Part shown: in pieces, positions 27,491 through 36,711 of the stretch | How the letters are laid out: each line of letters opens with the position of its first letter | How positions within the stretch are numbered: position 1 is the stretch's first letter | DNA from: Deltaproteobacteria bacterium | GTDB lineage: Bacteria > Desulfobacterota > Syntrophia > Syntrophales > Smithellaceae | Direction: 5' to 3' | DNA length: 64,000 bases | NCBI GenBank assembly: GCA_022710585.1 | Contig: JAKLGV010000009.1 | Coordinates: 39,763-103,762, forward strand | Notes under the pieces: generated by a model | Databases searched by the model: none | What the model saw: the letters and a program-made list of their open reading frames with translations, nothing else | Told to the model about the DNA's origin: nothing | Made by a program: the position numbers and the translations under genes

Positions 27491-28699
27491 GTGAAAATTA
27501 TCGACATTGAAAGCATTCACGAAGCGGTTGATGTGTTGAAGCGCGTCGGCGTCGATCCTTACGGCATCGGCGCGATGGCCGGAAAAGCAATTCATCTGAA
27601 TATACTGCTGGAAAAGCAGCCGTGCAAAGTCGCCAATATCCTGAAGCAGGAAATGCTTTCCCTGGGAGGTGACGCGGCGGTGGCCAGGGGCAGCGTAGCC
27701 TGCAGCATCCCCGAGACGGATGTTTTATTGATGGGGACACGCAAACAACTTGCCGCTCTGGCTGCGAAAATCGAGAAGCAGCCGTTTGGCTTAAATCAAA
27801 TCGCCAGAAAAATATCGGAATTTCTGAACAATACAGGCGTTTGTGAATTTGTTTTGAAAACGTCCCGGCGGAAAATTATCCTGGGCCAAAAAACACTGGT
27901 GATGGGCATTTTAAATGTGACGCCCGATTCATTTTCTGACGGCGGCATTTTTAATTCCGTGGAGAAAGCTGTTGATCACGGATGGCGCATGGCCGATGAG
28001 GGAGCCGATATGATTGACATCGGCGGTGAATCGACCCGGCCGGGGTCCCGTTCGGTGCCGGTCAACATCGAACTCAAAAGAGTCATTCCCGTGATCGAGG
28101 CGCTCAGCAAAAAAGTTAAAATCCCCCTGTCGATTGACACGAAAAAGGCGCGCGTGGCAGCGGAAGCTGTGGCCGCCGGCGCCGAAATTGTCAATGACGT
28201 CAGCGCCCTTAACGCGGATCGGGCGATGGCGGGGACAGTTGCTGACAGCGAGGCCGCCGTTATTCTGATGCATATGCGGGGCGCTCCCGCCAATATGCAG
28301 CAGGGCGATCTGGCCTATCATGATCTGATGGAAGATATAATAGACTATTTGAAAAAAAGCAGTGGAAAGGCTATAAAAGCCGGCGTGGCCAGAGAAAGCA
28401 TCATTGTTGATCCCGGAATCGGATTTGGAAAAACGGCTGAAGACAATTACAGAATTATGAAAAATCTTTCTTCGCTCAAAGCGCTGAATTATCCGGTGAT
28501 GGTTGGAACCTCCCGCAAATCGTTTATCGGTAAAATAACCGGCGGCAATCCAGGCGATAGGATGGAAGGGACAGCGGCGACCGTCGCGGCGGCGATTATG
28601 AACGGCTGCCATATGGTCCGGGTGCATGATGTGGCGACGATGAAAAAAGTCGCACTGGTCACCGACGCGATTGTGCATGCCGATGAGGGAACGCGATGA
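27491..28699 (+). CDS. folP: Dihydropteroate synthase with N-terminal extension
   Basis: 402 aa. The catalytic TIM barrel begins near residue 135 with VMGILNVTPDSFSDGG, then DIGGESTRPGSR, IVNDVSALNADRAM and the closing RVHDVATMKKVALVTDAI. It joins p-aminobenzoate to the pterin pyrophosphate in folate synthesis. Bacterial DHPS is usually about 280 aa; the extra ~130 N-terminal residues (SIHEAVDVLKRVGVDPYG...) have no motif I can name and look like a separate small domain. The stop overlaps acpS by 4 bp. Confidence 0.93.
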   Translation: MKIIDIESIHEAVDVLKRVGVDPYGIGAMAGKAIHLNILLEKQPCKVANILKQEMLSLGGDAAVARGSVACSIPETDVLLMGTRKQLAALAAKIEKQPFGLNQIARKISEFLNNTGVCEFVLKTSRRKIILGQKTLVMGILNVTPDSFSDGGIFNSVEKAVDHGWRMADEGADMIDIGGESTRPGSRSVPVNIELKRVIPVIEALSKKVKIPLSIDTKKARVAAEAVAAGAEIVNDVSALNADRAMAGTVADSEAAVILMHMRGAPANMQQGDLAYHDLMEDIIDYLKKSSGKAIKAGVARESIIVDPGIGFGKTAEDNYRIMKNLSSLKALNYPVMVGTSRKSFIGKITGGNPGDRMEGTAATVAAAIMNGCHMVRVHDVATMKKVALVTDAIVHADEGTR

Positions 28700-29076
28700 T
28701 TTACGGCATCGGTATTGATCTGGTGGAAAACAGCCGGATTGAAAAGATCATTGAGAAATGGGGCCCGAAGTTCGTCAACAGAATCTTCGCCGCCGCTGAA
28801 ATAGAATATTGCGGAAGGCATGCCCATCCGGCAACGCACTACGGCGTCCGATTTGCGGCCAAAGAGTCTTTCTTGAAAGCCCTGGGTATCGGTCTGGGAG
28901 AGGGCGTTAAATTAAATGAGATCGCGGTAATCAACGCGGAGAACGGAAAGCCTATGCTGGTTCTTGACGGCGAAGCTGAAAAACGGCTCAGGGAGAAAAA
29001 AATAACAAAGGTTCATTTAAGTTTAACGCACACCCGAAATTATTCCACGGCAGTTGTTCTGCTGGAGCATGAATAA
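28696..29076 (+). CDS. acpS: Holo-[acyl-carrier-protein] synthase
   Basis: 126 aa, the standard AcpS size. IYGIGIDLVENSRIEKII opens the protein with the metal-binding Asp, and RFAAKESFLKALGIG holds the catalytic Glu-Lys region. It transfers 4'-phosphopantetheine from CoA to apo-ACP, activating fatty-acid synthesis. It overlaps folP by 4 bp and touches tsaE by one base, so it is inside a tightly coupled operon. Confidence 0.96.
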   Translation: MIYGIGIDLVENSRIEKIIEKWGPKFVNRIFAAAEIEYCGRHAHPATHYGVRFAAKESFLKALGIGLGEGVKLNEIAVINAENGKPMLVLDGEAEKRLREKKITKVHLSLTHTRNYSTAVVLLEHE

Positions 29077-29573
29077 TGGCAGAAAAGAATCAGGATCGCC
29101 TGAAGGCTCAGATCATCTCGTCAAGCGCCGAACAGACAAAGGCGTTGGCAGGCATTATCGGCGCAAGATTGCAGAACGGTGATATTCTGGCGTTATCAGG
29201 TGAACTGGGTTCGGGGAAGACGTGTTTTACCGGAGGATTGGCGCTGGGTCTGGGAATCGGTGAAAAATATCGCATCACCAGCCCCACCTTCACGCTGATT
29301 AATGAATATCCGGCAAAAATTAAACTTTATCATTTTGATATTTACCGGATAAAGGATTATACGGATTTTGAAGACTTGGGTTATGAAGAATATTTTAACG
29401 GAGACGGTGTGGTGGTTATTGAATGGGCGGAAAAAATTGCGGAAATCCTGCCCGACGATTCTTTCATGATCACTTTCGAATATCTGGACGAGAACAAAAG
29501 AAAGATTGTAATGGAAGGACCGGCACACAGGCTCAAAGAACTGATGAAAGACACCAAAATGGAGGTTGTTTAA
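29076..29573 (+). CDS. tsaE: tRNA threonylcarbamoyladenosine biosynthesis ATPase TsaE
   Basis: 165 aa. The P-loop is [21 protein letters not shown], followed by the family landmarks [30 protein letters not shown] and [10 protein letters not shown]. It drives the TsaBDE complex that makes t6A37 in ANN-decoding tRNAs. The first ~20 residues are slightly longer than usual. It lies between acpS and lysC in one transcription unit. Confidence 0.95.
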   Translation: MAEKNQDRLKAQIISSSAEQTKALAGIIGARLQNGDILALSGELGSGKTCFTGGLALGLGIGEKYRITSPTFTLINEYPAKIKLYHFDIYRIKDYTDFEDLGYEEYFNGDGVVVIEWAEKIAEILPDDSFMITFEYLDENKRKIVMEGPAHRLKELMKDTKMEVV

Positions 29574-29574
29574 T

Positions 29575-30795
29575 ATGGCGTTAATTGTTCAGAAATTCGG
29601 CGGTACATCGGTTGCGGACATTGAAAAGATTAAAAACGTCGCCGGAAAAGTTGCGGCAGTGAAGAAAGCCGGCAATCAGGTGGTGGTGGTTCTGTCCGCG
29701 ATGGCTGGAGAAACAGACAGACTGATCAACCTGGCACACGCGGCGACCGATTCACCCGATGAAAGAGAATACGATTCTCTGATTTCTACGGGAGAGCAGG
29801 TGACTGTGACGTTGCTGGCCATCGTTTTAAATGCCATGGGGTATCGGGCGAGATCTTTCCTGGGATTTCAGGTTAAAATAATGACAGATCAGGCCCATAA
29901 GAAAGCCAGAATTTCGCTGATTCACACGGATGTCATCAAAAAGGAGCTGAAGAAGGGCACCATCATTATCGTGGCCGGTTTTCAGGGCGTGGATAAGGAT
30001 AACAATATCACTACCTTGGGTCGGGGAGGCTCCGACACCAGCGCTGTCGCTCTGGCCGCCGCTCTGAAAGCCGATCAGTGCGATATATTTACGGATGTGG
30101 ATGGCGTCTATACAACTGATCCCAATGTGTGTAACAAAGCGCGGAGGCTCGATAAGATCTCCTACGACGAAATGCTGGAAATGGCCATGACCGGCGCCAA
30201 GGTGCTGCAGCCGCGTTCAGTGGAAATGGCCAAGAAATATGATGTACCCGTTTATGTTAAATCAACATTTACCGATAAAGGAGGAACTCTTGTGACGAAA
30301 GAAGATAAAGATATGGAACGAGAAATAATATCAGGCGTAACGTATGACCGCGATCAGGTTAAGATTACGGTAGTGCATGTTCCCGATCAACCGGGCGTTG
30401 CCGCCGATTTGTTTTCGCCGCTGTCGGCTAAAAATATCTTTGTGGATATGATTATTCAGAACGCCAGCTTGGAAGGCTATACTGACATGACCTTTACCGT
30501 GTCCAAAAAAGATTTAAAGGACGCGCAGAAGATCGTGGAGGCCACGGCCAAAAAAGTCGGCGCCAAAAAGGTGGAAGTGGATGATCAGGTCGCCAAGGTA
30601 TCCATCATCGGCGTGGGGATGGCCAGCCATTCCGGCGTTGCCGCGAAGATGTTCAAAACGCTCGCCAAAGAAGGCGTGAACATTATGATGATCAGCACGT
30701 CGGAAATCAAGATATCCTGTATTATCCAGAGAAAATATATGGAACTGGCGGTATCGGTTTTGCACGACGCTTTTGAACTGGAAAAGAAAAAATAA
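29575..30795 (+). CDS. lysC: Aspartate kinase
   Basis: 406 aa from ATG 29575, preceded by GGAGG within the tsaE 3' end. The N-terminal kinase signature is [20 protein letters not shown]. The substrate and nucleotide region includes [18 protein letters not shown] and the [12 protein letters not shown] motif. Two C-terminal ACT domains (from about residue 265) should give feedback control by lysine or threonine. It phosphorylates aspartate as the entry to lysine, threonine and methionine synthesis. Confidence 0.96.
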   Translation: MALIVQKFGGTSVADIEKIKNVAGKVAAVKKAGNQVVVVLSAMAGETDRLINLAHAATDSPDEREYDSLISTGEQVTVTLLAIVLNAMGYRARSFLGFQVKIMTDQAHKKARISLIHTDVIKKELKKGTIIIVAGFQGVDKDNNITTLGRGGSDTSAVALAAALKADQCDIFTDVDGVYTTDPNVCNKARRLDKISYDEMLEMAMTGAKVLQPRSVEMAKKYDVPVYVKSTFTDKGGTLVTKEDKDMEREIISGVTYDRDQVKITVVHVPDQPGVAADLFSPLSAKNIFVDMIIQNASLEGYTDMTFTVSKKDLKDAQKIVEATAKKVGAKKVEVDDQVAKVSIIGVGMASHSGVAAKMFKTLAKEGVNIMMISTSEIKISCIIQRKYMELAVSVLHDAFELEKKK

Positions 30796-30799
30796 TGTA

Positions 30800-31357
30800 A
30801 TGATCATTTCCGAAAACAAACTGAAGGGAATAACGGTCTTGAGTCTTGTGCTGGCGGTTATTCCCTTTATTATTTTGATTTCACGTTCGCTGCATCGGGA
30901 TGAAATCCCGGTCTTTGCCGATCAGTGTCCGGATTGCCTGGCGGTCGAGATTGTCGAAAATCATCAGAGCGCGGGGATTTATTTTGTCCCGTCGGGGATG
31001 CGACTCAATCAATTCTTGCAATCAGCCGGTCGGCAAAAGACATCCCAAAATGATATGCCGCTCAAAAACGGTATGAGGCTGAGCATTGATGAATCGGGAT
31101 TAAAGAATGTTGTCGCCGGTGAAATGTCAGACTCCACGAAATTATCGATTGGTTTGCCGATCGACATCAACAAGGCTACCGAAGAAGATTTGATTCTGGT
31201 CAAAGGCATCGGCCCGTCAACCGCAAAAAGGATTATGGATTTGCGACAGAAGTTAAAAGGCTTTCAAGATATCAAACAATTGATGCTCATCGAAGGGATT
31301 AAAGAAAAGAAATTGAAGGAAATAAAAAATTATTTATATGTCGGAAAACGACAGTAA
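30800..31357 (+). CDS. Membrane-anchored helix-hairpin-helix (ComEA-like) protein
   Basis: 185 aa from ATG 30800. A single N-terminal hydrophobic segment (ITVLSLVLAVIPFIILI) anchors or exports the protein. The C-terminal ~65 residues hold the ComEA-type double HhH: PIDINKATEEDLILVKGIGP, TAKRIMDLRQ and LMLIEGIKEKKLKEIKNYL, which bind DNA non-specifically. Relatives act as periplasmic DNA receptors in transformation or have no known role. It is the last gene of the tilS-lysC operon run and converges with the lytic transglycosylase gene. Confidence 0.83.
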   Translation: MIISENKLKGITVLSLVLAVIPFIILISRSLHRDEIPVFADQCPDCLAVEIVENHQSAGIYFVPSGMRLNQFLQSAGRQKTSQNDMPLKNGMRLSIDESGLKNVVAGEMSDSTKLSIGLPIDINKATEEDLILVKGIGPSTAKRIMDLRQKLKGFQDIKQLMLIEGIKEKKLKEIKNYLYVGKRQ

Positions 31358-31366
31358 AGAATATCG

Positions 31367-31954
31367 TTAGGAATTGCTGTATTCCCGGTAGAAACTGAGA
31401 ACGCGACGGACGTAGTTTTGGGTTTCACGGTAGGGGGGAATGTTGTAATTATATTTAGCGACCGCCTTTTCTCCGGCGTTATAGGCCGCGAGCGCCAGCG
31501 ACAAATCACCTTTATAGACATTCAGAAGATAACGCAGATAGCGGGCGCCGCCTTCAATATTCTTTTCCGGATGGAAGCTGTCGTCCACATTGAGATAGGA
31601 TGCCGTCTTGGGCATCAACTGCATCAGGCCCTGCGCTCCCACCGGTGAAACGGCCATGTGATTGAAATTGGATTCCGCCTTGATGACTGCCTTGATTAAA
31701 GCGGAATCAAGGTTAAACTTGTTGGCGGCTCTGGTAATCAGATGATCATATTTGGCGACGTCCAGACGGGGACTAAAGAGAATCCTTTTCTCCCTCATCA
31801 CCATCACGTACTTGACTTTAGGATCTGAAGGGACATTCGTCAGATGCAGGACTCCATCATTATCCACATGCTTGTAAATATCAGCATGGGCGATGCTGCA
31901 TGCGGCGATGATGAAAATCGCGACCAATATGCATATAACCGATTTATTTCTCAT
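31367..31954 (-). CDS. Secreted lytic transglycosylase (SLT) with DUF4124-like N-terminus
   Basis: 195 aa. A signal peptide (ICILVAIFIIAACSIAHA) precedes a short DUF4124-like segment (DIYKHVDNDGVLHLTNVP). The SLT domain has KAVIKAESNFNHMAVSPVGA with the catalytic Glu, GLMQLMPKTASYL and LALAAYNAGEKAV. It cleaves the MurNAc-GlcNAc bond of peptidoglycan in the periplasm, for wall turnover or to open gaps for envelope machines. It is a single gene converging with the HhH protein. Confidence 0.92.
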   Translation of the reverse strand: MRNKSVICILVAIFIIAACSIAHADIYKHVDNDGVLHLTNVPSDPKVKYVMVMREKRILFSPRLDVAKYDHLITRAANKFNLDSALIKAVIKAESNFNHMAVSPVGAQGLMQLMPKTASYLNVDDSFHPEKNIEGGARYLRYLLNVYKGDLSLALAAYNAGEKAVAKYNYNIPPYRETQNYVRRVLSFYREYSNS

Positions 31955-32065
31955 GTATTTATATTACTTTATAGAAATGGAAAATTCAATATTTTTTAAC
32001 CTGCAATTGAGTAAGTGCAGAAATTTATAAAACAATTATTTCAAGACACCGCCTGATCATAAACC

Positions 32066-32818
32066 TTATATCGTGATGCCGCCATCAACGGCGAGGACCT
32101 GTCCAGTCACATAGCTGGAAGCATCCGATGCCATAAAAACAACGGCGCCGACCATGTCTTCCGGTTCGGCCGGACGTCCCAGGGGCGTTTTGCTCATAGC
32201 AAAGTTCAGAATATCCTGATTGGACCAGAGCGGTTCGCTGAATTTGGTTTTGGTCAGACTGGGCGCGATGGCGTTCACCCGAATGTTATAAATCGCCCAT
32301 TGCTGCGCCATCACTTTAGTGGCCATAATCACCCCCGCCTTGCTGATGGAATACACCGGCAGGATATCGGGCGAAATGCCGGCGACGGAAGCAATATTGA
32401 TAATTTGGCCGCCCCCCTTTTGCTTCATCAGACGGGCCACAGCCTGGCTTAAGAAAAACAAACCTTTGAGATTCAGGTTCATAATGGAATCCCAGGCACG
32501 GTCGTCGATATCGATAGCCGCGGCCATCGAAGGATTGGTGGCGGCGTTATTCACCAGGATATCAATCCGGCCGAATTGAGATTCGGCTTTTTCAACAAGA
32601 TTTTTAATTTCATCCAGCCGGCCGATGTGCGTGGCCACCGCCAGAGACTTTCTCCCCAGGGCTTTGATTTCTGCCGCCACTTTTTCCAGATCATCTATTT
32701 TCCGGCTGGCGACAATTACGTCCGAGCCGGACCGGGCCAGACCCAGCGCTATTGCCCGACCGATGCCCCGGCTGCCGCCGGTGACCAGCGCCACTTTATT
32801 TTCCATAGATAAATTCAT
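32066..32818 (-). CDS. Short-chain dehydrogenase/reductase (FabG-like SDR)
   Basis: 250 aa, classical SDR size. Cofactor motif TGGSRGIGRAIALG, structural NNAATNPSM and catalytic YSISK with the preceding Ser (IASVAGIS) are intact, and the C-terminus SYVTGQVLAVDGGITI is typical. It should reduce or oxidise a carbonyl/alcohol with NAD(P)(H). With no pathway neighbours, the substrate is open; related proteins act on 3-oxoacyl thioesters or sugars. Confidence 0.9.
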   Translation of the reverse strand: MNLSMENKVALVTGGSRGIGRAIALGLARSGSDVIVASRKIDDLEKVAAEIKALGRKSLAVATHIGRLDEIKNLVEKAESQFGRIDILVNNAATNPSMAAAIDIDDRAWDSIMNLNLKGLFFLSQAVARLMKQKGGGQIINIASVAGISPDILPVYSISKAGVIMATKVMAQQWAIYNIRVNAIAPSLTKTKFSEPLWSNQDILNFAMSKTPLGRPAEPEDMVGAVVFMASDASSYVTGQVLAVDGGITI

Positions 32819-32847
32819 TTGATGTTTCCTCCTGTGAGCTGTTTCAT

Positions 32848-33303
32848 TCAGATGACCACATTGTCACGGTTGAGTTTGCCGAAGATTTCTTTTTCTTTCC
32901 GTTTCATTTTCAAGGCTTCTTTTCTCGAGGTTCCTTCGTGATTATAGCCCAATAGATGAAGGATGCCATGGATTAGGAGAAAATCAATCTCCTCTTCCGG
33001 ACGGAGATTTCCTTTCAAGGCGTCTTTTTGAGCGGTATCCACGGAGATGACCACATCGCCCAGCAAAAGAGGATTGATGTTGGCATACTCTCCTTCCTGT
33101 AGGGGAAAAGAAATGACATTGGTTGTTTTATCTCTCCCCAGATATTGTTTATTCAGTTCTCTGATCGTCTCATCATCGGTAAAAACGATGCTGATTTCTC
33201 TGTCCGCGCAGTCCAGGATTTTAAAAATCATGGCAACGGTGCCGCGGATTTTCCGTTTGTCAATTTTAAATCTGGCTTGCCTGTTTTCGATTTGGATTTT
33301 CAT
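32848..33303 (-). CDS. ybeY: Endoribonuclease / rRNA maturation factor YbeY
   Basis: 151 aa. The zinc site is the signature HGILHLLGYNHEG, and TTNVISFPL precedes it as in other family members. It takes part in 16S rRNA 3'-end maturation and ribosome quality control. The order phoH, 7TM-HD protein, ybeY on one strand is a well-known conserved cluster. The start overlaps the 3' end of the 7TM-HD gene by 38 bp. Confidence 0.95.
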   Translation of the reverse strand: MKIQIENRQARFKIDKRKIRGTVAMIFKILDCADREISIVFTDDETIRELNKQYLGRDKTTNVISFPLQEGEYANINPLLLGDVVISVDTAQKDALKGNLRPEEEIDFLLIHGILHLLGYNHEGTSRKEALKMKRKEKEIFGKLNRDNVVI

Positions 33304-35626
33304 AGGTTTCTTTTTTGCTTTCGCTTTCTTTGGCCGGGGTCTCCGGGTAATCCACGCGGTGATGGAAAATGCCCGTAAGAATTTTGGTAAACGTTTCGGC
33401 GATCGTGTTCAGGTTGCTCAAGGTCAGCTCGCATTCATCCAGCTGGCCGTCCATGTAAACACCTTCGATTCTCTCCCTGACCAGAGACCTGATTCTGGCC
33501 GGTGTCGGGTTGGTCAGTGTGCGTGATGACGCTTCAATGACGTCGCCAAGCATAATCAACCCGGCTTCCTTAGTCTGCGGCTTGGGGCCGGGATAGCGGA
33601 AGTCACTCTCCGACAGCGAGCGGATGGATTCATCCCTGTCCGTTTTAGCCTTACTGTAGAAATAACTGACAATGCTGGTTCCATGGTGCTGCCTGATAAT
33701 GTTAATAATCTGACGGCCGAGTTTGGCCTGCGCAGCCAGCTCGCACCCGTCTTTTACGTGAGAAATAATAATCCGACCGCTCATTTTGGGCGATAATTTG
33801 TCGTGTCGGTTATCGGAGCTTTGTTGGTTTTCGATAAAATAGAGAGGTTTTTTCAGCTTGCCGATGTCGTGATAGTAGGCGCTGACTTTCACCAGCAGGG
33901 AATTAGCGCCGATGGCCTCAGCCGCGGCTTCCGCCAGAGACGAAACGATGATGCTGTGATGATACGTTCCGGGAGATTCAATAATCATCCTCTGAAAGAG
34001 AGGCTGATTGAGATTCGCCAGCTCCAGGAGTTTTATATCCGTAATAAAATCGAAAGCGCTTTCAAAAAGCGGCGTAATGCCGGCGACCAGAACTCCGGTA
34101 ATAATGCCGCCGATGAATCCCATGATTAATCTCGGCCAGAGATCGCTGAAAAGATTTCCCGTGATCAGATTCAGGCAAATGATCGCGACCATATTAATGA
34201 TGCCCAAAAACAGACCTATTTTTATAAAAACGGAACGTTGACGGATGCGCACAATCTGATAGGAAGCGGCGATGGATCCCAGAAAAGAGAAGAGCGGGAA
34301 AAGGACCTTTTCATCAAAAATAAATCCGATGAGGAAAGAGGTCAGGGCGCTGATAATCAAGGCCACGTTTCGATTGATTAAAATAGCAATCGTCATGGCG
34401 CCGAAAGCGAAGGGAATGGCAAAATAGCAGGCATCCACCGGTATCTGAGGGAAGGACCGGTTGACGGCCATGGCAATAAAAATTCCCGCCTTGATGAACA
34501 TGATTTGCATGAGCGCGATGATGCCGAACACCAGCAAATCCATGTTGGAGCGCTCCGATGTTTTGGTCCAGTTTCGGGTGCGCCACAGATAAAGGACAAT
34601 CGACAGAAACATCGCGGTCAGGAAGAATCCCAGCATGGTGGCAAATCCCGCAAATTTGTTTTCCGCGGCAGCTTTATAATAGGCGTTTAATTTGGCAAGT
34701 TCCAGATAGCCGATTTTTTCGCCTTCGCGGACGATCATTTCATTTTTCTGCACCTGAAAGAAGGTCGGATTGGCGTCGCCCATCATGGCGATTTTTTTCC
34801 GTTCCGTGGCGTCCTTGTTGAAAGTCAGGTTGGGCTCAATCAGCTTCCGGATGACGGAGAAGGCGGCATTTTTCACAGACGGCTCTTCCTCCCGGAAGAT
34901 CATTTCCACGGATTTTAAAAGCGGGGCGTCTATTTCGTTGATATTGATCAGGACGGAGGTGTCCTTGATTTCTTCTGAAATCTGCGTTTTTAAATTCCGG
35001 ACGACAATACCTTTTTGTTTCTCCGATTGGCCGAAAACCTCACTGGTGATGAACTTGCTTTCATAAAAAGAAATAATCGTATTGGAGAGTTTTTGCTGAA
35101 TTTCGTCAGAATACTTGTGCTCGTTCAGAAAGTAATACTCGTCCGGCGTCAGATAAGTGCCCAGCCTTGATTCCAGAAATTTCTTTTCGTCCTGTGTCGG
35201 CCGGACATCCGATTTGTCGGGGGCGGTTTTTTCTTTCGCAAGGGATGCCTGTCTTTCCGCGGCCATGGAAAGTGATTTAAGAAGTTTCGCGCTGATATTT
35301 TCAGCGATGCTGCTGTTGAAGTCATAAACAGGCAGTATGTTTTCGGCGTCCTCGAATTTCTTCTGTTCGGCGGCTTCCCGGTCTTCAACCAGGAAAGCGT
35401 AATCCGCTTTGATATTTTTGGGGGCAATCGTTCCCAGATTGAATTTGGGTTCCGATAAATGAAGACCGGGCGCCATCAACAGGGCGAGGATGATGCAGAG
35501 CGTGAAAGCAATGGCCCATCGCTGGAAGAGGCTGTTCTGGACAAAGCTCAAATGCGGGGCGATCTTTGTCCAATAGGGCAGCAAAAAATCAAAAAATTTA
35601 TTTTTGAAACGGTCAAGATAACTCAT
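33266..35626 (-). CDS. 7TM-HD phosphohydrolase (PgpH-like c-di-AMP phosphodiesterase family)
   Basis: 786 aa from ATG 35626 (MSYLDRF), next to the phoH stop; a longer frame upstream lacks family similarity. After a first helix (WAIAFTLCIILALLMAPGL) comes a ~270-aa extracytoplasmic domain, then seven membrane helices (about 335-520). The cytoplasmic HD domain has SAYYHDIGKLKKPLYFIENQ and SHVKDGCELA. PgpH proteins of this build hydrolyse cyclic-di-AMP; whether this organism uses that messenger cannot be seen here. It sits between phoH and ybeY in a conserved cluster. Confidence 0.9.
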   Translation of the reverse strand: MSYLDRFKNKFFDFLLPYWTKIAPHLSFVQNSLFQRWAIAFTLCIILALLMAPGLHLSEPKFNLGTIAPKNIKADYAFLVEDREAAEQKKFEDAENILPVYDFNSSIAENISAKLLKSLSMAAERQASLAKEKTAPDKSDVRPTQDEKKFLESRLGTYLTPDEYYFLNEHKYSDEIQQKLSNTIISFYESKFITSEVFGQSEKQKGIVVRNLKTQISEEIKDTSVLININEIDAPLLKSVEMIFREEEPSVKNAAFSVIRKLIEPNLTFNKDATERKKIAMMGDANPTFFQVQKNEMIVREGEKIGYLELAKLNAYYKAAAENKFAGFATMLGFFLTAMFLSIVLYLWRTRNWTKTSERSNMDLLVFGIIALMQIMFIKAGIFIAMAVNRSFPQIPVDACYFAIPFAFGAMTIAILINRNVALIISALTSFLIGFIFDEKVLFPLFSFLGSIAASYQIVRIRQRSVFIKIGLFLGIINMVAIICLNLITGNLFSDLWPRLIMGFIGGIITGVLVAGITPLFESAFDFITDIKLLELANLNQPLFQRMIIESPGTYHHSIIVSSLAEAAAEAIGANSLLVKVSAYYHDIGKLKKPLYFIENQQSSDNRHDKLSPKMSGRIIISHVKDGCELAAQAKLGRQIINIIRQHHGTSIVSYFYSKAKTDRDESIRSLSESDFRYPGPKPQTKEAGLIMLGDVIEASSRTLTNPTPARIRSLVRERIEGVYMDGQLDECELTLSNLNTIAETFTKILTGIFHHRVDYPETPAKESESKKETYENPNRKQASQI

Positions 35627-35627
35627 A

Positions 35628-36626
35628 TCATTGTTTATGCTGACGTATTGTTTTGTCTTTATCCAGAACAGAGTAGGCTTTGATGATATCCTGGACCAGC
35701 GGGTGCCGGATGACATCCACTTCCGAAAAGTGAACAAAGCGGATGCTGGAATATTTTTTCAGGATCTTTTCGGCTTCCACCAGACCGGAAACTTTCTCCG
35801 TCGGCAAATCCACCTGGGTGACATCGCCGGTGATAATGGCCTTGGAGCCGAATCCCAGCCGGGTTAAAAACATTTTCATCTGCTCCGATGTCGTGTTTTG
35901 CGCTTCATCCAGAATGATAAAAGAATCATTCAGCGTCCGGCCCCGCATAAATGCCAGCGGAGCTACCTCGATCAACCCCTTATTAATGAGCGCGGACGCC
36001 CTTTCCATTTCGAGCATATCGTAAAGCGCGTCATACAGGGGACGAAGGTAGGGATTGACTTTTTCTGCCAGGTCGCCGGGTAGGAAACCCAGTCTTTCAC
36101 CGGCTTCCACAGCCGGGCGCGCCAGAATAATTCTCTGAACCTTTTTCTCCACAAGATACGAGACGGCCATCGCCATCGCCAGATAGGTTTTGCCGGTTCC
36201 GGCGGGGCCGATGGCGAAGACCATGTCAAAATTCCGCATATAGTCGATGTAGAGCCGCTGGGCGATGCTTTTGGGGGTAATCACCCGTTTCTGGGAGGAA
36301 ATAAAAACGGTATCCAAAAAGATGCTTGCCAGATCGAAGGTGATATCTTCGGAAAGGATGCGGTGAGCGTAGTCAATATCGGCAGATTGAATGTGCCAGC
36401 CTTTTTCCATGATGGCGTAGAGCTGCTGCAGCATGGTGCTGATTTTGTGCACATTGCCGTTATGGCCGGATACGGTAATAGAGTTTCCCCACGCCTTGAC
36501 TTTGACGGGCTCCAGCTTTTCGATGAATTTTAAATGTTTATCATGTTCGCCGCAGAGATTTTTCAGCAAGTTGTGATCCGCGAAGAAAATCTTTTCCGAG
36601 TCGGCGCTTTTCATTTCTTTTGTCAA
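35628..36626 (-). CDS. PhoH-like ATPase
   Basis: 332 aa, the normal length. The N-terminal ~110 residues match the KH-like part of bacterial PhoH/YbeZ. The ATPase core has AIGPAGTGKTYLAMAMAVSY, RPAVEAGERLGFLPGDL, Walker B SFIILDEAQNTT and TGDVTQVDLP. YbeZ-type proteins work with YbeY on ribosome and RNA metabolism, consistent with ybeY two genes downstream. The 3' end abuts the start of the 7TM-HD gene. Confidence 0.94.
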   Translation of the reverse strand: MTKEMKSADSEKIFFADHNLLKNLCGEHDKHLKFIEKLEPVKVKAWGNSITVSGHNGNVHKISTMLQQLYAIMEKGWHIQSADIDYAHRILSEDITFDLASIFLDTVFISSQKRVITPKSIAQRLYIDYMRNFDMVFAIGPAGTGKTYLAMAMAVSYLVEKKVQRIILARPAVEAGERLGFLPGDLAEKVNPYLRPLYDALYDMLEMERASALINKGLIEVAPLAFMRGRTLNDSFIILDEAQNTTSEQMKMFLTRLGFGSKAIITGDVTQVDLPTEKVSGLVEAEKILKKYSSIRFVHFSEVDVIRHPLVQDIIKAYSVLDKDKTIRQHKQ

Positions 36627-36711
36627 AATATGGATCTACCTCTTGTTGGAGATAAATTTTATAATTTCGGACCTTTTATCACGTCGATTTAACCAATGCA
36701 ATACATATTGA

